Source: Lachnospiraceae bacterium (GTDB lineage: Bacteria; Bacillota; Clostridia; Lachnospirales; Lachnospiraceae). From it: DNA of 55,680 nucleotides. A program made the position numbers and the translations under genes. Where the stretch lies: positions 1-55,680 of the forward strand of contig JAFSRP010000022.1 in assembly GCA_017446045.1 (NCBI GenBank), written 5' to 3'. Each line of letters begins with the position of its first letter. Positions within the stretch are counted from its first letter, which is position 1. Shown here piece after piece: positions 17,383-24,748 of the stretch. Under the pieces are notes generated by a model. That model worked only from the letters and a program-made list of their open reading frames with translations, made no database searches and was not told the DNA's origin.

Positions 17383-18474
17383 TTACATCTTTCCGCCGTT
17401 TGCCTGGAAGGTCAGGAAGGTCGCCTTATCGGTAAGGATATAGGCATTCATCTCTTCCGCCATGACAAGGCAGGAGCCCATGCCGGCATTGGCAGAGGTG
17501 TACCAGTCAGTATAGTCCGCGAAGCTCTCCGCTTCCGCGGTGATGCCCAGCTCTTCCGGCCAGAGGGACAGCTCCTTGGTGTGGGTACCGGAACCGTCAC
17601 CGCGGGAGATGAAGGGGTACTTTCCGTCTGCGATGGCCGCAAATGCGTCAAGGACGCTCTCGCAGTCTTTTACGCCGGCGGGATCGTCAGCCGGACCGCA
17701 GAGTACGAAATAGTTGTAGAGGAAGGAAAGACGCTCACTGTCGAAGCCGTCCAGGGCGTAGGAGAAGCCGTCCTCGATGAACTTTTCTTCCTGAGCCTTC
17801 GCATGGACCAGGATCAGGTCGGCGTTGCCGTACTTGGCAGCAGCGATGGCCTTGCCGGTACCGGCGGACTGGACCTCCACGGTATAGCCGTACTCTTCCT
17901 CGAATACCGGAAGCAGTGCGCCAAGGAGACCGGAGTCGTTGACGGAAGTGGTGGTGGAGAGGCGGATGGTCTTGGTCTCATCGGTGGCGGGAGCGATCTC
18001 ACCTTCAAATACCGGAGCGCCGTCCAACAGGTAGAACAGGCTGTCGCCGTACTCTGCCTGGCCGTAATCCGCGGCCATCTGCATGCCTTCATCGGAAAGG
18101 AACCACTGGATCAGAGCCTTTGCGCCTTCAGTGTTGATCTCAACGCCTTCGACTGCCTTGCCGTCAGCATCCTCGAACGGGGAGTCCGGGTTCACGGCAA
18201 GCAGGGAGTAGGTGTTGATCATCTTGTCATCTGCTTCTTTTAAGATGATGGTGTTGACTTTGGCTGTGGGAGCTTCAGTCTCAGCCTCGGTCGGAGCTTC
18301 GGTCTCGGCTTCTGTCTCGGGGGCTGCAGTCGTTTCCGGAGCAGCCGTGGTCTCGGGAGCCGCCGTGGTCTCCGGTGCTGCAGTCGTAGCCGCGGGGGCA
18401 GCGGGTTTGCTGCAGCCTGCCAGAATACCGGCGGAAAGCAGCAGTACAGAAATCAATGCTAATGATTTTTTCAT
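17383..18474 (-). CDS. tupA: Tungstate-binding lipoprotein TupA, apparently circularly permuted
   Basis: A 363-residue binding lipoprotein. The signal peptide ends at lipobox LAGC (C21), followed by a repetitive Ala/Pro/Glu/Thr linker (23-70, APETTA repeats). Residues about 168-363 match the standard N-terminal and central parts of TupA: the oxyanion motif STTTSVNDSGLL, SAGTGKAI, NADLILVHA and SRGDGSGTHTKELSLW, ending at AYILTDKATFLTF. The part that normally follows that point is found instead at the front, residues 72-150: KMINTYSLLAVNPD, GAKALIQWFLSDEG, YGDSLFYL. The order is therefore permuted within one intact reading frame. The start is ATG 18474 with AGGAGGAAAAG upstream. The gene lies behind a structured leader. 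Confidence 0.9.
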   Translation of the reverse strand: MKKSLALISVLLLSAGILAGCSKPAAPAATTAAPETTAAPETTAAPETTAAPETEAETEAPTEAETEAPTAKVNTIILKEADDKMINTYSLLAVNPDSPFEDADGKAVEGVEINTEGAKALIQWFLSDEGMQMAADYGQAEYGDSLFYLLDGAPVFEGEIAPATDETKTIRLSTTTSVNDSGLLGALLPVFEEEYGYTVEVQSAGTGKAIAAAKYGNADLILVHAKAQEEKFIEDGFSYALDGFDSERLSFLYNYFVLCGPADDPAGVKDCESVLDAFAAIADGKYPFISRGDGSGTHTKELSLWPEELGITAEAESFADYTDWYTSANAGMGSCLVMAEEMNAYILTDKATFLTFQANGGKM

Positions 18475-18483
18475 TTCTTTTCC

Positions 18484-18599
18484 TCCTGAAAAAACAAAAA
18501 AGGAGCCCCATACGTCGGTCCGGCATGTCCGGAAAACGTATGAATCGGGGCTCGTCCACCACAGTTCATAAGTGCGGCCTGGGGGTATATCACCTATAC
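18484..18599 (-). promoter_or_regulatory. Structured tupA leader: candidate riboswitch with terminator
   Basis: On the minus strand a first hairpin GUAUA-gguga-UAUAC (18599-18585) is followed by a second, CCGCAC with GUGGUGG (18577-18556). Its loop contains UAUGAA (18570-18565). An intrinsic terminator follows: GAGCCC and CAUACGU pair with ACGUAUG and GGGCUC (arms 18553-18536 and 18515-18503), then a run CUUUUUUGUUUUUU. The loop UAUGAA is exactly complementary to UUCAUA (18544-18539), which overlaps the terminator 5' arm. Pseudoknot and terminator cannot coexist. I do not recognise it as a Moco, fluoride or other known class. Ligand (tungstate, molybdate or cofactor) is inference from the downstream gene. 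Confidence 0.6.
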
Positions 18600-18698
18600 A
18601 AAGAAAAGTCATATACCACGCCGCTTGATAGCAAGTTATCACATCCTGCGGAAGATTGCAATATCTTTGCAAAAATGCTGAAGGAGATCGTGCAGGAT

Positions 18699-18741
18699 AA
18701 AGCGGACACCTTATGCGCTTTTTTCATAAGGTGTCCGCTTT
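18699..18741. terminator. Terminator-like hairpin after the oxidoreductase operon
   Basis: A perfect 17-bp stem, AAAGCGGACACCTTATG (18699-18715) with its complement (18725-18741), and a 9-nt loop containing a T/A run. It is 33 bp past the stop of the last operon gene and separates it from the tupA leader. The T-tract is short on both strands. Confidence 0.65.
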
Positions 18742-18774
18742 TAAAACGGTGCTTATTGAGGTGACAGAAACAGA

Positions 18775-19515
18775 TCAGACGCCGGCGTTGTGCGCAAATA
18801 CATCCGCGATGCGCTTCTGGCGGCAGGTGGCGCAGAGACCGTCAAACTCCTCGCCCGCGCGGTCGGCGGCATACCAGATCTCCTGCTCGGTCCCGATGAC
18901 GGCGCCGCAGGAAGAGCAGTGGACCAGTTTAAAGGTCTTGTCCCAGATGGTGCGGGTATCATTGGTCTCGCTGATCTCGATGGCGCCGGTGGGACAGACA
19001 TGGGCACAGCTTCCGCAGCCCACGCAGACGGAACTTGGCTCATGGTAGGGCGTGGCGATCTCCTTGGTGACACCGCGGTTGACGGTGGAGATGGCGCCGA
19101 CGGAAAGTTCCGCGCAGGCTTTTACGCACAGGCCGCACATGACGCACTTGCTGCCGTCGATCTTAATAAAGCGGTCGAACTTCGGCGCATTGTATTTCTC
19201 GCAGAGCGCCTGGATCTCTTTGCTCTCCGGAGCACGGGTCTCCAGAAGCCTTAAGATCATGCCGCGCTGGCGGCGTACGCGTTCATTATCGGTATAGACT
19301 TCGCATTCCCCGTCCACTGGATAGACGCAGGAGACCACGATCCTTCCGCGCCCTTTCGTCACCACTTCCACGATGCAGAGACGGCAACATCCCTGTCCGG
19401 CAAAGGCGTCGTGATGGCAGAGCGTCGGGATCTCGATCCCGTTGCGGCGCGCGATCTGGAGGATGTATTCTCCCTTTTCACATTCGCAGGGAATTCCGTT
19501 GATGGTAATGATCAT
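18775..19515 (-). CDS. NuoG/HndD-like Fe-S subunit (WorA-like)
   Basis: A 246-residue electron-transfer subunit. The N-terminus is a plant-type [2Fe-2S] ferredoxin domain with cysteines in PTLCHHDAFAGQGCCRLC. A bacterial-type 2x[4Fe-4S] domain follows (CVMCGLCVKAC, CVGCGSCAHVCP). The C-terminus has an extra pair of CxxC motifs (CSSCG, CATCRQK). It lacks the catalytic H-cluster of hydrogenases and the large domain of NuoG. The ATG at 19515 overlaps the upstream stop (ATGA), so it is translationally coupled to the NuoF-like gene. It fits the small NuoG-type subunit of bifurcating tungsten oxidoreductase (WorABC/BfuABC-like) complexes. Confidence 0.85.
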   Translation of the reverse strand: MIITINGIPCECEKGEYILQIARRNGIEIPTLCHHDAFAGQGCCRLCIVEVVTKGRGRIVVSCVYPVDGECEVYTDNERVRRQRGMILRLLETRAPESKEIQALCEKYNAPKFDRFIKIDGSKCVMCGLCVKACAELSVGAISTVNRGVTKEIATPYHEPSSVCVGCGSCAHVCPTGAIEISETNDTRTIWDKTFKLVHCSSCGAVIGTEQEIWYAADRAGEEFDGLCATCRQKRIADVFAHNAGV

Positions 19516-21302
19516 TTCTCGTCCCTCCCCTTCGTAAGTATCGCGTTGAAGCGGCAGGCCTCGCGGCAGCTGCCGCAGCTGATGCACTTATCGGGATCGA
19601 TCTTATGCGGTTTGCGGATCTCGCCGGAAGCGGCGCCGGTGGGACATGCCCTTACGCAGGCGGAGCAGCCCTTGCACTTGTCCGGATCCACCGCGAAGCT
19701 CGTCAGGTCCTTACAGACACCGGCAGGGCAGCGGTGCTCCAGGATGTGCGCCTCGTATTCCTCGCGGAAATACTTGAGTGTGGTGAGCACCGGGTTGGGC
19801 GCGGACTGTCCGAGGGCGCACAGTGAGCTGTCCTTCATGGTCTCTCCCAGGGTCTCCAGAAGGTCCAGGTCCTCCATGGTGCCTTTGCCGTGGCATATAT
19901 CCTCCAGGATGGCGAGCATCTGCTTCAGGCCTTCCCGGCAGGGGGTGCACTTGCCGCAGCTTTCGCCGCAGAGGAAGTTGACATAATATCTGGCGACTTC
20001 CACCATGCAGCTCCGGTCGTCCATGACGATCATGCCGCCGGAACCCATCATGGCACCGTACTGCTTCAGAGTGTCAAAATCCACAGGCAGGTCCAGCATG
20101 CTCTCCGGGATACAGCCGCCGGAGGGCCCGCCGGTCTGCACGGATTTGAAGGGACGGTCGTTCTGAACGCCGCCGCCTACGTCGTAGATGAGGTGGCGGA
20201 GAGTGGCGCCCATGGGAACCTCTACGAGGCCCGTGCGCTTGACCTTGCCGACCAGAGCGAAGACCTTGGTGCCCTTGCTGCCTTCGGTGCCGACGGAAGC
20301 GTAGCCCGCCGCGCCGTGGGAGATGATGTAGGGAACGTTGGCCAGGGTCTCCACGTTATTGAGCACCGTCGGATGGTCCCAGAGGCCTCTCTGCACCGAG
20401 CGGATATACTTGGCTCTCGGTTCGCCCACTTTTCCTTCGATGGATTGCATCAGGGCGGTGGACTCGCCGCAGACGAAGGCGCCGCCGCCGCGCACCACGG
20501 AAAGATGAAGCTTCTTGCCGCTTCCCATGATGGAATCGCCGATGAAACCGCGCTCCTCAGCGGCCTTGATGGCCGCCCGGACATTCTTCACTGCCAGGGC
20601 GTACTCGTCACGGATGTAGAGGAAACCTTCCTCTGAGCCGATGGCCAGCGCGCAGATGGCCATGCCCTCGATCACGGAGTGGGGATCGCCTTCCAGAATG
20701 GAACGATCCATGAACGCGCCGGGGTCACCTTCGTCGCCGTTGCAGGCCACGTACTTGGGGAAGACGTCATAGCCGGCTGCCGTGCGCCACTTGCGTCCGG
20801 TGGGGAAGCCGGCGCCGCCTCTGCCGCGCAGGCCGGAGATGTCCATCTCGTCCAGGATCTCTTCGGGCTTCATGGTGAGGGCTTTCTTCAGTGCCTCGTA
20901 GCCGCCGGTGGCGATATAGTCGTCGACGTCGAGCGGATCGATCTTGCCGATATTGCGAAGGGCGATCTTCATCTGTGGGGCATAGAAAGGATTGTCCTGC
21001 TGGCTTCTGACCCGTTCTCCCTGATCGTTCTTATAGAGCAGGCGGTCCACGGTCTCACCGTGCCCGATGGTCTTTTCCAGGATCTCGGGAACGTCAGCGG
21101 GTTTCACATGATAGTAGGAGATGTTGTCGGGAAGGACGGTCACCAGGGGTCCGTTCTCACAGAAACCGTTGCAGCCGGTGCGCTTCACATGGCACTCCAC
21201 CTGCACGTTCTCTCCTGTGATCAGGCGTTCGAATTCCTCGGCCACCTTCATGCTGCCGTTGGCAAGGCAGCCGGTGCCGCAGCACACTCGGATGGTCTTC
21301 AT
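19512..21302 (-). CDS. NuoF/HndC-like NADH-binding flavoprotein subunit (WorB-like)
   Basis: A 596-residue subunit. Residues 1-95 are a thioredoxin-like [2Fe-2S] domain (CCGTGC, CNGFC). The NuoF core follows with the FMN/NAD-binding glycine-rich loop GRGGAGFPTGRKW and CNGDEGDPGAFMDR, then an SLBB-type region and the [4Fe-4S] motif CGESCGKCTPCREG. The C-terminal 60 residues add a 2x[4Fe-4S] ferredoxin domain (CKGCSACVRACP, CISCGSCREAC). This is the HndC/HydB/BfuB layout, which exchanges electrons between NAD(H) and ferredoxin; flavin-based bifurcation is known for relatives and inferred here. It overlaps both neighbours by 4 bp (ATGA). Confidence 0.93.
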   Translation of the reverse strand: MKTIRVCCGTGCLANGSMKVAEEFERLITGENVQVECHVKRTGCNGFCENGPLVTVLPDNISYYHVKPADVPEILEKTIGHGETVDRLLYKNDQGERVRSQQDNPFYAPQMKIALRNIGKIDPLDVDDYIATGGYEALKKALTMKPEEILDEMDISGLRGRGGAGFPTGRKWRTAAGYDVFPKYVACNGDEGDPGAFMDRSILEGDPHSVIEGMAICALAIGSEEGFLYIRDEYALAVKNVRAAIKAAEERGFIGDSIMGSGKKLHLSVVRGGGAFVCGESTALMQSIEGKVGEPRAKYIRSVQRGLWDHPTVLNNVETLANVPYIISHGAAGYASVGTEGSKGTKVFALVGKVKRTGLVEVPMGATLRHLIYDVGGGVQNDRPFKSVQTGGPSGGCIPESMLDLPVDFDTLKQYGAMMGSGGMIVMDDRSCMVEVARYYVNFLCGESCGKCTPCREGLKQMLAILEDICHGKGTMEDLDLLETLGETMKDSSLCALGQSAPNPVLTTLKYFREEYEAHILEHRCPAGVCKDLTSFAVDPDKCKGCSACVRACPTGAASGEIRKPHKIDPDKCISCGSCREACRFNAILTKGRDEK

Positions 21303-21775
21303 GATCCGCTCGCCTCCTTCCGATATTCCTCCAGGATGCCGGGAAGTTTTTCCAGGGTCATCTTGCCGTAATAGGTCTCATCCACGACCATGACGGGAGC
21401 CAGGGCGCACGAGCCCAGACAGTTGACAAGCTCCAGGGAAAACAGTCCGTCCCCGGTGGTCTCGTCAGCGTCGATCCCGAGGATCCGGTTGATGCCGTCC
21501 CGCAGGGGCGACGCGCCACGGATATGGCAGGCCGTGCCGTCGCAGAGCTTGATGATGTGGCGTCCCTTCGGTTTAAGGCTTAAGGCCTTGTAGAAGGTCG
21601 CCATGGAATAGAGCGAGGAGAGGGGACATCCGAGGTAATCGGACAGCGCCTCCATGCCTTCCCGCGGAATGTAGTTATACTTGCGCTGCATGTCCTGCAT
21701 GATTGCGAGACTGAAGCGCTGCTCCTTCGGGTACTGGTTCAGGATCCCGGAGATCTCTTCTCTGGAGACCGGCAT
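21299..21775 (-). CDS. NuoE-like [2Fe-2S] subunit (WorC-like)
   Basis: A 158-residue thioredoxin-fold ferredoxin subunit. The four cluster ligands are in LCDGTAC and NCLGSC. N-terminal ILNQYPKEQRFSLAIMQDMQ and YNYIP...LSDYLG...SLYSMATFY are typical NuoE/HndA helices. I used ATG 21775, which has AAAGGCGG upstream; a TTG start 21 bases further upstream is possible. It is coupled to the NuoF-like gene by a 4-bp overlap and passes electrons between it and the rest of the complex. Confidence 0.93.
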   Translation of the reverse strand: MPVSREEISGILNQYPKEQRFSLAIMQDMQRKYNYIPREGMEALSDYLGCPLSSLYSMATFYKALSLKPKGRHIIKLCDGTACHIRGASPLRDGINRILGIDADETTGDGLFSLELVNCLGSCALAPVMVVDETYYGKMTLEKLPGILEEYRKEASGS

Positions 21776-21814
21776 AAAAGTTTCACCGCCTTTCAAGGGT
21801 ATCTGGAGTGGGTG

Positions 21815-22096
21815 TCAGCCGCCTGCCACGATGGGGAAGATGAGCACGCGGTCGGAGTCTTTTAAGGGCGTGTCGAGGCCGTTTAAAAACTCTGCGCGGC
21901 GTCCGTTGACGAGCACGATGATCTGCTCCCCCAGGGCATCGCCGTCCGGGGAGAAGTATTCGGCGCGGAACTTTCCGCCGTAGCGGGCGCCCAGTTCCTC
22001 TCCGAGGCCCCGCAGATCCCTCGGGGCAGGGAACTCGGTCTCCCGGCAGCCGGCATAATCCGCATCGCGGTAGTAGGCAAAAAAGGAGATCTTCAT
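21815..22096 (-). CDS. moaD: MoaD/ThiS-family sulfur carrier protein
   Basis: A 93-residue ubiquitin-like protein ending in VAGG. The GlyGly tail would be adenylated by a MoeB-type enzyme and converted to thiocarboxylate to supply the dithiolene sulfurs of molybdopterin. The motif LVNGRRAEFLNGLDTPLKDSDRV..FPIVAGG is diagnostic. It is placed inside the oxidoreductase operon, between the catalytic subunit and NuoE, so carrier and enzyme are made together; similar MoaD-like genes accompany other AOR operons. No MoaE partner is in the window. Confidence 0.9.
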   Translation of the reverse strand: MKISFFAYYRDADYAGCRETEFPAPRDLRGLGEELGARYGGKFRAEYFSPDGDALGEQIIVLVNGRRAEFLNGLDTPLKDSDRVLIFPIVAGG

Positions 22097-22127
22097 TATT
22101 GATGACCTTGTTTTTTAAACTACACCA

Positions 22128-22153
22128 ACCGGAAGCGGTCTCCCGCTCCCGGT
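22128..22153 (-). promoter_or_regulatory. Hairpin between AOR gene and moaD
   Basis: The minus-strand RNA forms an 11-bp stem, ACCGGGAGCGG with CCGCUUCCGGU (one G-U pair), and a 4-nt GAGA loop. Flanking GUUUAA and UUAAAC can extend it. No U-run follows directly, so it may be an mRNA-processing or stability element in the 111-bp gap, setting the ratio of catalytic subunit to later subunits. Confidence 0.5.
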
Positions 22154-22207
22154 ACAGTGCTGGTTGTTTAAGCTTTCAGGGATGCCGGGGCCGTTCAGGC
22201 CGCCGGA

Positions 22208-24010
22208 TCATTTCATGCACAGCTCCTCGAGCTTGGCATCGGTCGGAACGCCTTCGCTGTCCCATCCGCGTGCGGCATAGTACTCTTTGAGCATGGTGTA
22301 GAGGTCGTTGACCTTGCCGGCCGCGGGACCTTCGGGAAGTTTGTCGCGCAGGAGACGCGGCGGAAGGGTATCCTTCTCGACGCCGGCAGCGATATTGAAC
22401 ATCTTCTCCAGGTTCCAGATCCTCTCTCCCTTGAGCAGGATATCTTCATCGCTCTCGTCGCTGCCCACGGCTTCGCGGTACATGCCCGCGATCTCGGCAA
22501 GGCCGATACCGAAGGTGGTGAAGAGGCAGATGCCGGTGGAGTCGCACAGGGCTGTCAGGTCCTGGAAGACTTTCAGCATGCCCGGCTTACCTTCCGTAGT
22601 GAGCGGATCCATAGCCTGCGGTATACCCAGGACCTCCGGGGAGATCATGTATCCGCGGACGTGGCAGCCGCCGCGGTTGGAAGTGGCGTACTCCAGGCCG
22701 ATACCCTGGATGGCGCGGCCGTCATATGCGGGCATCTCCTGCTTCTTGACGGACATGGAGAGCTCCGGATGGCCGTATTTCTCCGCCATGCGGTAGGAGC
22801 CCAGGCCCATGATCTTGCCGAAGCCTTCGCCCTTGCAGGTCATCTCGGTAGCCTTCACCATAGCGGCAGCGTCGCCGAAGAGAAGCGGGAACCCCACGTC
22901 TGCTTCCGTGATGGCGCCGATCTTGTAGAGCTCCATCGCGCAGGCGATGGTGGTGCCCATGGTGATCGGGTCGATGCCGTACTGGTTGCAGAGGAAGTTT
23001 GCGTTACAGACAGCGCCCAGATCGTCGACGCCGCAGTCTGCGCCGAAGGACCAGCCGGCTTCATACTCGGGGCCTTCGCCCTTGGATTTGAAGGCGCCTG
23101 CCTTGATCTCGGTCAGACGTCCGCAGCCGATGGGACAGCCGAAGCAGCCCTTGTTGCGGATCAGGTGGCGTGCGGTCAGAGATTCACCGGAGATCTCGTC
23201 CGCCTGCGGGAAGAGGGAACCTTCGGAACCGTTGTTGACGGGAAGGCCGCCCACGCCGTTGACGATGTTGACGAGGATCATGGTGCCATAAGCGGAAAGT
23301 CCTGCGCCGGTGACCGGATGAGCACGCAGAGTGTCGCGTGCTGCCATTGCCTCCTTATAGAAGCCATCCGGACGCGCGACGAATACGGAACCGGTGCCCT
23401 TGACCACGACGGCCTTCAGTTTCTTGCTGCCCATGACGGCACCCATGCCGCCGCGGCCTGCTGCGCGGTGCTTGTCGTTCATGATACCGGCAAACAGTAC
23501 GCCGTTCTCACCGGCAGCGGAGATGGTGGCGACGCGGAAGTTGGATCCGCATTCCTCATAGAGCATCTCGGTGGTCTCGAATACGTCCTTGCCCCACAGA
23601 TGAGAGGCATCACGCAGCTCGATCACGTCGTCGTTAATGTAAAGATATACCGGCTTCTCGGAGATATCCTCGAAAATGATGCCGTCATAACCGGCATATT
23701 TTAGTTCCGGACCGAAGTGTCCGCCGGAGTTGGCGGCGCCGATGGTGCCGGTGAGCGGAGATTTTGCGACCGCATTATAACGTCCGGAGGACGGTGCGGC
23801 AGTGCCGGTGAGCGGGCCTGTCATCAGGATCAGGTTGTTGCCGGGACCGAAGGGATCGCACTGGGGATCGCATTCATCGCAAAAATACTTGGTGCCGAGT
23901 CCGCGGGCGCCAACATACATAGTGGCGCTGGCCTCATTGAGCGGTTCGGTGCGGATGGTGCCTGCCTTCAGGTTGACACGAATGATCTTTCCTATATATC
24001 CGTTCTTCAT
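22208..24010 (-). CDS. Aldehyde:ferredoxin oxidoreductase family, tungsten catalytic subunit (WorL-like)
   Basis: A 600-residue member of the AOR family. It should bind a tungsten-bispyranopterin and one [4Fe-4S] cluster and oxidise aldehydes to acids in the cytoplasm. The N-terminus GYIGKIIRVNL and ARGLGTKYF match AOR domain 1. Cluster ligands are C289, C292, C296 (CFGCPIGC) and C495 (DSTGIC). GPLTGT and GRGGMGAVMGSKKLKAVVVKG are pterin-binding-region signatures. The start overlaps the ferredoxin stop by 4 bp. Its neighbours (four-cluster ferredoxin, NuoEFG-like subunits, MoaD, tupABC) resemble tungsten WOR systems described from gut bacteria. Substrate range cannot be read from sequence; benzoyl-CoA reductase-type BamB is a less likely relative. 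Confidence 0.93.
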   Translation of the reverse strand: MKNGYIGKIIRVNLKAGTIRTEPLNEASATMYVGARGLGTKYFCDECDPQCDPFGPGNNLILMTGPLTGTAAPSSGRYNAVAKSPLTGTIGAANSGGHFGPELKYAGYDGIIFEDISEKPVYLYINDDVIELRDASHLWGKDVFETTEMLYEECGSNFRVATISAAGENGVLFAGIMNDKHRAAGRGGMGAVMGSKKLKAVVVKGTGSVFVARPDGFYKEAMAARDTLRAHPVTGAGLSAYGTMILVNIVNGVGGLPVNNGSEGSLFPQADEISGESLTARHLIRNKGCFGCPIGCGRLTEIKAGAFKSKGEGPEYEAGWSFGADCGVDDLGAVCNANFLCNQYGIDPITMGTTIACAMELYKIGAITEADVGFPLLFGDAAAMVKATEMTCKGEGFGKIMGLGSYRMAEKYGHPELSMSVKKQEMPAYDGRAIQGIGLEYATSNRGGCHVRGYMISPEVLGIPQAMDPLTTEGKPGMLKVFQDLTALCDSTGICLFTTFGIGLAEIAGMYREAVGSDESDEDILLKGERIWNLEKMFNIAAGVEKDTLPPRLLRDKLPEGPAAGKVNDLYTMLKEYYAARGWDSEGVPTDAKLEELCMK

Positions 24011-24483
24011 TTCGTCTCCCCCTCTCCGATCAGGTCTCTGAGCCGGTCACCGGCGAGCTTGCGGCGCTCATCGGTGGTGTCGGCCTCTACAAAGGTGATT
24101 GCGCCGCTCGGGCAGTGGCGCGCGCACTTCGGGTCGCCTTCGCAGAAATCACACTTGAATACACGGCCTGCCAAAGGATGGAAGGAGATGTTGCCCAGAG
24201 GACATGCGTTCAGGCACATCTTGCAGCCGATGCATTTGTTGTAGTTGATCCGGACGGCGCCGTTCTCATCGCGGCTGATGGCGCGGACGGGACATACCTT
24301 GAGACAGGACGGTTCCTCGCACTGCAGGCACATCACCGGTACGGCAGCAGCTTCCTGCTCGTACTCGAACACCTTGACATTCGCCATCTTGGGATTGAAC
24401 TGGCTGTAATGACCGAACGAGCATACCAGCTCGCAGGTACGGCAGCCAATACATTTCTCGGGTTTGATCAGTAACTGTTTCAT
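24007..24483 (-). CDS. Four-cluster ferredoxin subunit of the AOR complex (WorS-like)
   Basis: A 158-residue polyferredoxin with four [4Fe-4S] motifs: CIGCRTCELVC, CLQCEEPSCLKVCP, CIGCKMCLNACP and CDFCEGDPKCARHCP. It would wire the tungsten subunit to the NuoEFG-like module. The gene is first in the operon and overlaps the AOR gene (ATGA). The start is uncertain: the strong site AAGGAGG lies about 30 nt upstream of ATG 24483, but GGGC-tttt-GCCC between them could fold and shorten the distance; a TTG at 24498 is an in-frame alternative. Confidence 0.9.
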   Translation of the reverse strand: MKQLLIKPEKCIGCRTCELVCSFGHYSQFNPKMANVKVFEYEQEAAAVPVMCLQCEEPSCLKVCPVRAISRDENGAVRINYNKCIGCKMCLNACPLGNISFHPLAGRVFKCDFCEGDPKCARHCPSGAITFVEADTTDERRKLAGDRLRDLIGEGETK

Positions 24484-24574
24484 AAAGCTTTCGGGCAAAA
24501 GCCCTGGCCCACCTCCTTCTTGGAAGAATTGCTGAAAAGAGTACAGCATAAGTACCTTATTATTGTTTAATAAT

Positions 24575-24603
24575 ATTGTATTTTATGATGTACAGGACGG
24601 CAA
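24575..24603 (-). promoter_or_regulatory. Promoter of the tungsten oxidoreductase operon
   Basis: On the minus strand, -35 TTGCCG (24603-24598), a 17-bp spacer and -10 TACAAT (24580-24575). Just downstream, over the expected start of transcription, lies the palindrome ATTATT-gttt-AATAAT (24559-24574) with the T-N11-A form of LysR boxes. Inverted GTAC repeats lie at 24541-24555. The divergent LysR gene is the obvious candidate regulator. Confidence 0.6.
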
Positions 24604-24624
24604 GATGAGGAGGAGAAGTTCTTA

Positions 24625-24653
24625 TTGCTTTTTGGAATAAGACAACGTATACT
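24625..24653 (+). promoter_or_regulatory. Promoter of the LysR regulator gene
   Basis: -35 TTGCTT (24625-24630), a 17-bp spacer and -10 TATACT (24648-24653). A leader of about 90 nt precedes the ATG. It is divergent from the oxidoreductase promoter, with 22 bp between the -35 elements. Confidence 0.65.
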
Positions 24654-24748
24654 GAATGAGATCCCGGCATTGTTTTTACAGGAAACGTGCGGGTTTTTAT
24701 AGAAAAAAACGATCGGTCACATATACACAAGGAAGGAGGCCGTCTGAA

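Noticed and set aside
18475-18672. N-terminal extension of TupA upstream of the lipoprotein signal
   Set aside because: The open frame covers the hairpins and terminator of the leader; the signal peptide and ribosome site place the start at 18474.
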